Positions 5,643 to 7,292 of a stretch of DNA of 7,292 nucleotides are shown piece after piece. The translations under genes and the position numbers were made by a program. Each line of letters begins with the position of its first letter. Within the stretch, counting starts at the first letter, position 1. The notes below the pieces were generated by a model that was not told where the DNA came from, made no database searches, and saw nothing but the letters and a program-made list of their open reading frames with translations. Source of the DNA: Desulfobacula sp. (GTDB lineage: Bacteria; Desulfobacterota; Desulfobacteria; Desulfobacterales; Desulfobacteraceae); assembly GCA_027858355.1 (NCBI GenBank), contig JAQICW010000383.1, forward strand, positions 1 to 7,292. The letters run 5' to 3'.

Positions 5643-7115
5643 ATGAAAAATAATGAAAAATATATTCAGCCGATTACAGTAAGGCCCGAAATGAAAATCA
5701 ATATGATGAGTGATGCTGAGCTAAATCAGATTCATGAAGCGACACTCACATTACTTCAGGAAACCGGTGTAAGGGTTTCCTCGGAAAGGGCTTTAAATGT
5801 TTTTGAAGAGGCAGGGGCCAGGGTTGATAAAAAAAATAAAATCGTTAAAATTTCACCTGAGCTGCTCCTTGAAACAATTGCCAAAGCACCTAGGGAATAC
5901 TGCATGGCTTCTCATGGAGATAAAAACCTGGATCTCTACCTTGACGGAACCAAAACGTACTGCGGGGCTGGTGGAACCGGCAATTCCATTCGTGTTTTTG
6001 AAACCGGAGAAATAAGATTGGCAACATCTAAAGATCTACATGAAGTTAGTAAAATATGTGACTACCTTCCCGAAGTTTCTTATTGCTGGCCAATGGCAAG
6101 CCCGATAGATATAAATTCACAGTTGGCTGCTTTAAATGAAATTGAAACATGCTTTATTAATACAGAAAAACATGTTCATAGCATTACCTGTATTGATCCG
6201 GATACTGCAAGATATGCCATTGAAATGGCCCGTGTTATTGCAGGCGGTAGCGAGGAAGCAAGAAAACGGCCACCCCTTTCACTTCTTGTGTGCCCCATAT
6301 CGCCTTTATGTCATGAAGCTGGACCACTTGAGGCAGGCCTTGCGTTTGCTGAAGCCGGTCTTCCCGTGGGAATTGCAACTATGCCCTGCCTAGGATCAAC
6401 CGGTCCGGCTACGATTCCGAGTACAATGGTATCCGGCAATGCAGAGATACTGAGTGCAATATCTCTTATACAACTGTCTTATCCCGGCGCACCTGTTTAC
6501 TATGCATTGTTCTCGATGATGATGAATCCGTATACAGGGTCCCCTGTTACAGGTTTTCCACAACAGCACCTGTTAAATGCAGCAGTCGTACAGCTTGGGC
6601 AATTTTATAATATACCTACGCTTACAGCTTTTATTGGTAACGATGCAAGTGACATGTGGTCATGGCAGGGAGGGGTTGAAAGTAGTATTGGCGCACTCCA
6701 GTGTATACTTCAGGGCCCTGATTTGACAATTGGCGCAGGGATGACAGCAGATTTTACAGCTGCCAGTGCTGAAAAGCTTATTATGGATAGCGATATCATC
6801 AAAACAATCAAAAGCATAGCGGAAGGCTTTAGCGTTGATGCTGAGTCCATTGCCCTGGATGAAATTATGGCTGTAGGCCCGCAGGGACACTTTCTTGACA
6901 CGCGACATACAGCAACAAATGTAAGGAAACTGTGGAGTCCCGGAATCTCATATCAATGGTCGTCTCTTGAAAAAAGATTTTCTGATCCTAAAGATGTAAC
7001 CGTTGAAAGGGTTAAAAGGATATTGGAAAATCATAATCCTGAAATACTGGATTCTAATATGAAAAATGAACTTCAAAAAATTATTAAAAATGCAGAAAAA
7101 CAATTAATTAAGTAA
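5643..7115 (+). CDS. MttB-superfamily corrinoid-dependent methyltransferase, non-pyrrolysine
   Basis: This 490-residue protein matches the trimethylamine methyltransferase (MttB) superfamily, whose members transfer a methyl group from a methylated amine or betaine to a cognate corrinoid protein. Visible landmarks: the N-terminal helix LSDEEL-like MMSDAELNQIHEATLTLLQETGV (21-43), the glycine-rich CGAGGTGNS (107-115), PCLGSTGPATIPSTMVSGNAEILSAI (about 248-273), corresponding to the family's 'P.sGatgPvTlaG.l...naE.Lag', then YPGAPVYYA and the C-terminal GAGMTADFTAASAEKLIMDSDI block (364-385). True TMA methyltransferases read an in-frame UAG as pyrrolysine. Here there is no internal TAG, and the stop is TAA, so this belongs with the pyrrolysine-free group that includes MtgB (glycine betaine), MtpB (proline betaine), MtcB (carnitine) and MtyB (gamma-butyrobetaine). 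Which of these substrates, if any, it uses cannot be told. The RBS is weak (GGA 5 nt upstream) and may be masked by a leader structure. No MttC/MtbC-type corrinoid protein is adjacent within the window. Confidence 0.9.
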   Translation: MKNNEKYIQPITVRPEMKINMMSDAELNQIHEATLTLLQETGVRVSSERALNVFEEAGARVDKKNKIVKISPELLLETIAKAPREYCMASHGDKNLDLYLDGTKTYCGAGGTGNSIRVFETGEIRLATSKDLHEVSKICDYLPEVSYCWPMASPIDINSQLAALNEIETCFINTEKHVHSITCIDPDTARYAIEMARVIAGGSEEARKRPPLSLLVCPISPLCHEAGPLEAGLAFAEAGLPVGIATMPCLGSTGPATIPSTMVSGNAEILSAISLIQLSYPGAPVYYALFSMMMNPYTGSPVTGFPQQHLLNAAVVQLGQFYNIPTLTAFIGNDASDMWSWQGGVESSIGALQCILQGPDLTIGAGMTADFTAASAEKLIMDSDIIKTIKSIAEGFSVDAESIALDEIMAVGPQGHFLDTRHTATNVRKLWSPGISYQWSSLEKRFSDPKDVTVERVKRILENHNPEILDSNMKNELQKIIKNAEKQLIK

Positions 7116-7292
7116 AAAGTAGGCATCCTTCATTTCACGGTTGACACTTTTTAAAAAAAACAGGCTTGAGACGAAATAATTCATAACATTTTTTGCAAAT
7201 TCAACACCAACCAATTAATTCATTTTTCCATTATTAAAACGTCAGATTATTTTTATAGAGACAAAGCATCTCTATCTTGTTATTAACAAAAT
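7116..7292 (+). other. AT-rich non-coding 3' flank
   Basis: No credible coding sequence is visible on either strand in these 177 nt after the MttB-family stop. A TTGACA at 7141-7146 has no matching -10 at the right distance. The only structure is the small hairpin listed separately. The next gene, which could supply the missing corrinoid protein, lies beyond the window. Confidence 0.6.
7255..7275 (+). terminator. Possible weak terminator hairpin downstream of the MttB-family gene
   Basis: ATAGAGA (7255-7261) and TCTCTAT (7269-7275) form a perfect 7-bp stem around a 7-nt loop, followed by CTTGTTATT, only moderately T-rich. The stem is short and A/U-rich and sits 139 nt past the stop codon, so it could end the transcript weakly or be incidental. 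Confidence 0.3.

Noticed and set aside
5643..7115. Pyrrolysine-containing trimethylamine methyltransferase
   Set aside because: There is no in-frame TAG anywhere in the gene, and it ends in TAA.
7141..7146. TTGACA as the -35 box of a promoter for a gene to the right
   Set aside because: The hexamer is perfect, but the sequence 16-18 nt downstream (GGCTTGAG) does not resemble a -10 box.

Overview
The window looks like part of a catabolic or uptake island from a moderately AT-rich anaerobic bacterium. The combination of a branched-chain-amino-acid-type (HAAT) ABC transporter, a group III iron-dependent alcohol dehydrogenase and a pyrrolysine-free MttB-family methyltransferase is what one would expect in sulfate-reducing Desulfobacterota (Desulfobacteraceae-like) or another corrinoid-using anaerobe. 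That taxonomic placement is an inference from gene content and general sequence style, not from a marker gene. All supported genes are on the + strand.

Layout. Positions 1-900 hold the C-terminal three quarters of a periplasmic solute-binding protein whose start lies left of the window. A perfect 18-bp inverted repeat (913-951) separates it from a tightly packed block of two ATPases (LivG-like 963-1685, LivF-like 1678-2382) and two permeases (LivH-like 2393-3259, LivM-like 3262-4257). Spacing within this block ranges from an 8-nt overlap to a 10-nt gap, so it is almost certainly one transcription unit. After an 87-nt gap comes an iron-containing alcohol dehydrogenase (4345-5517) with all four metal ligands. 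After a further 125-nt gap with several short repeats comes a 490-residue MttB-superfamily protein (5643-7115). The last 177 nt are AT-rich and non-coding, with one small hairpin.

How the genes may work together (inference). The ABC system would import a small polar molecule. The MttB-family enzyme would take a methyl group from a methylated amine or betaine and pass it to a corrinoid protein. The Fe-ADH would interconvert an alcohol and an aldehyde in the same route. No corrinoid protein, corrinoid:THF methyltransferase, reductive activator or aldehyde dehydrogenase is in the window, so the pathway must be completed elsewhere. The substrate cannot be read from the sequence.

The most notable points are the joint HAAT transporter/Fe-ADH/MttB neighbourhood, the loss of the canonical ABC signature in the LivG-like ATPase, the perfect hairpin between the binding protein and the rest of the transporter, and the possible RBS-masking structure ahead of the MttB-family gene. 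No mobile element, CRISPR array, tRNA or rRNA was seen.
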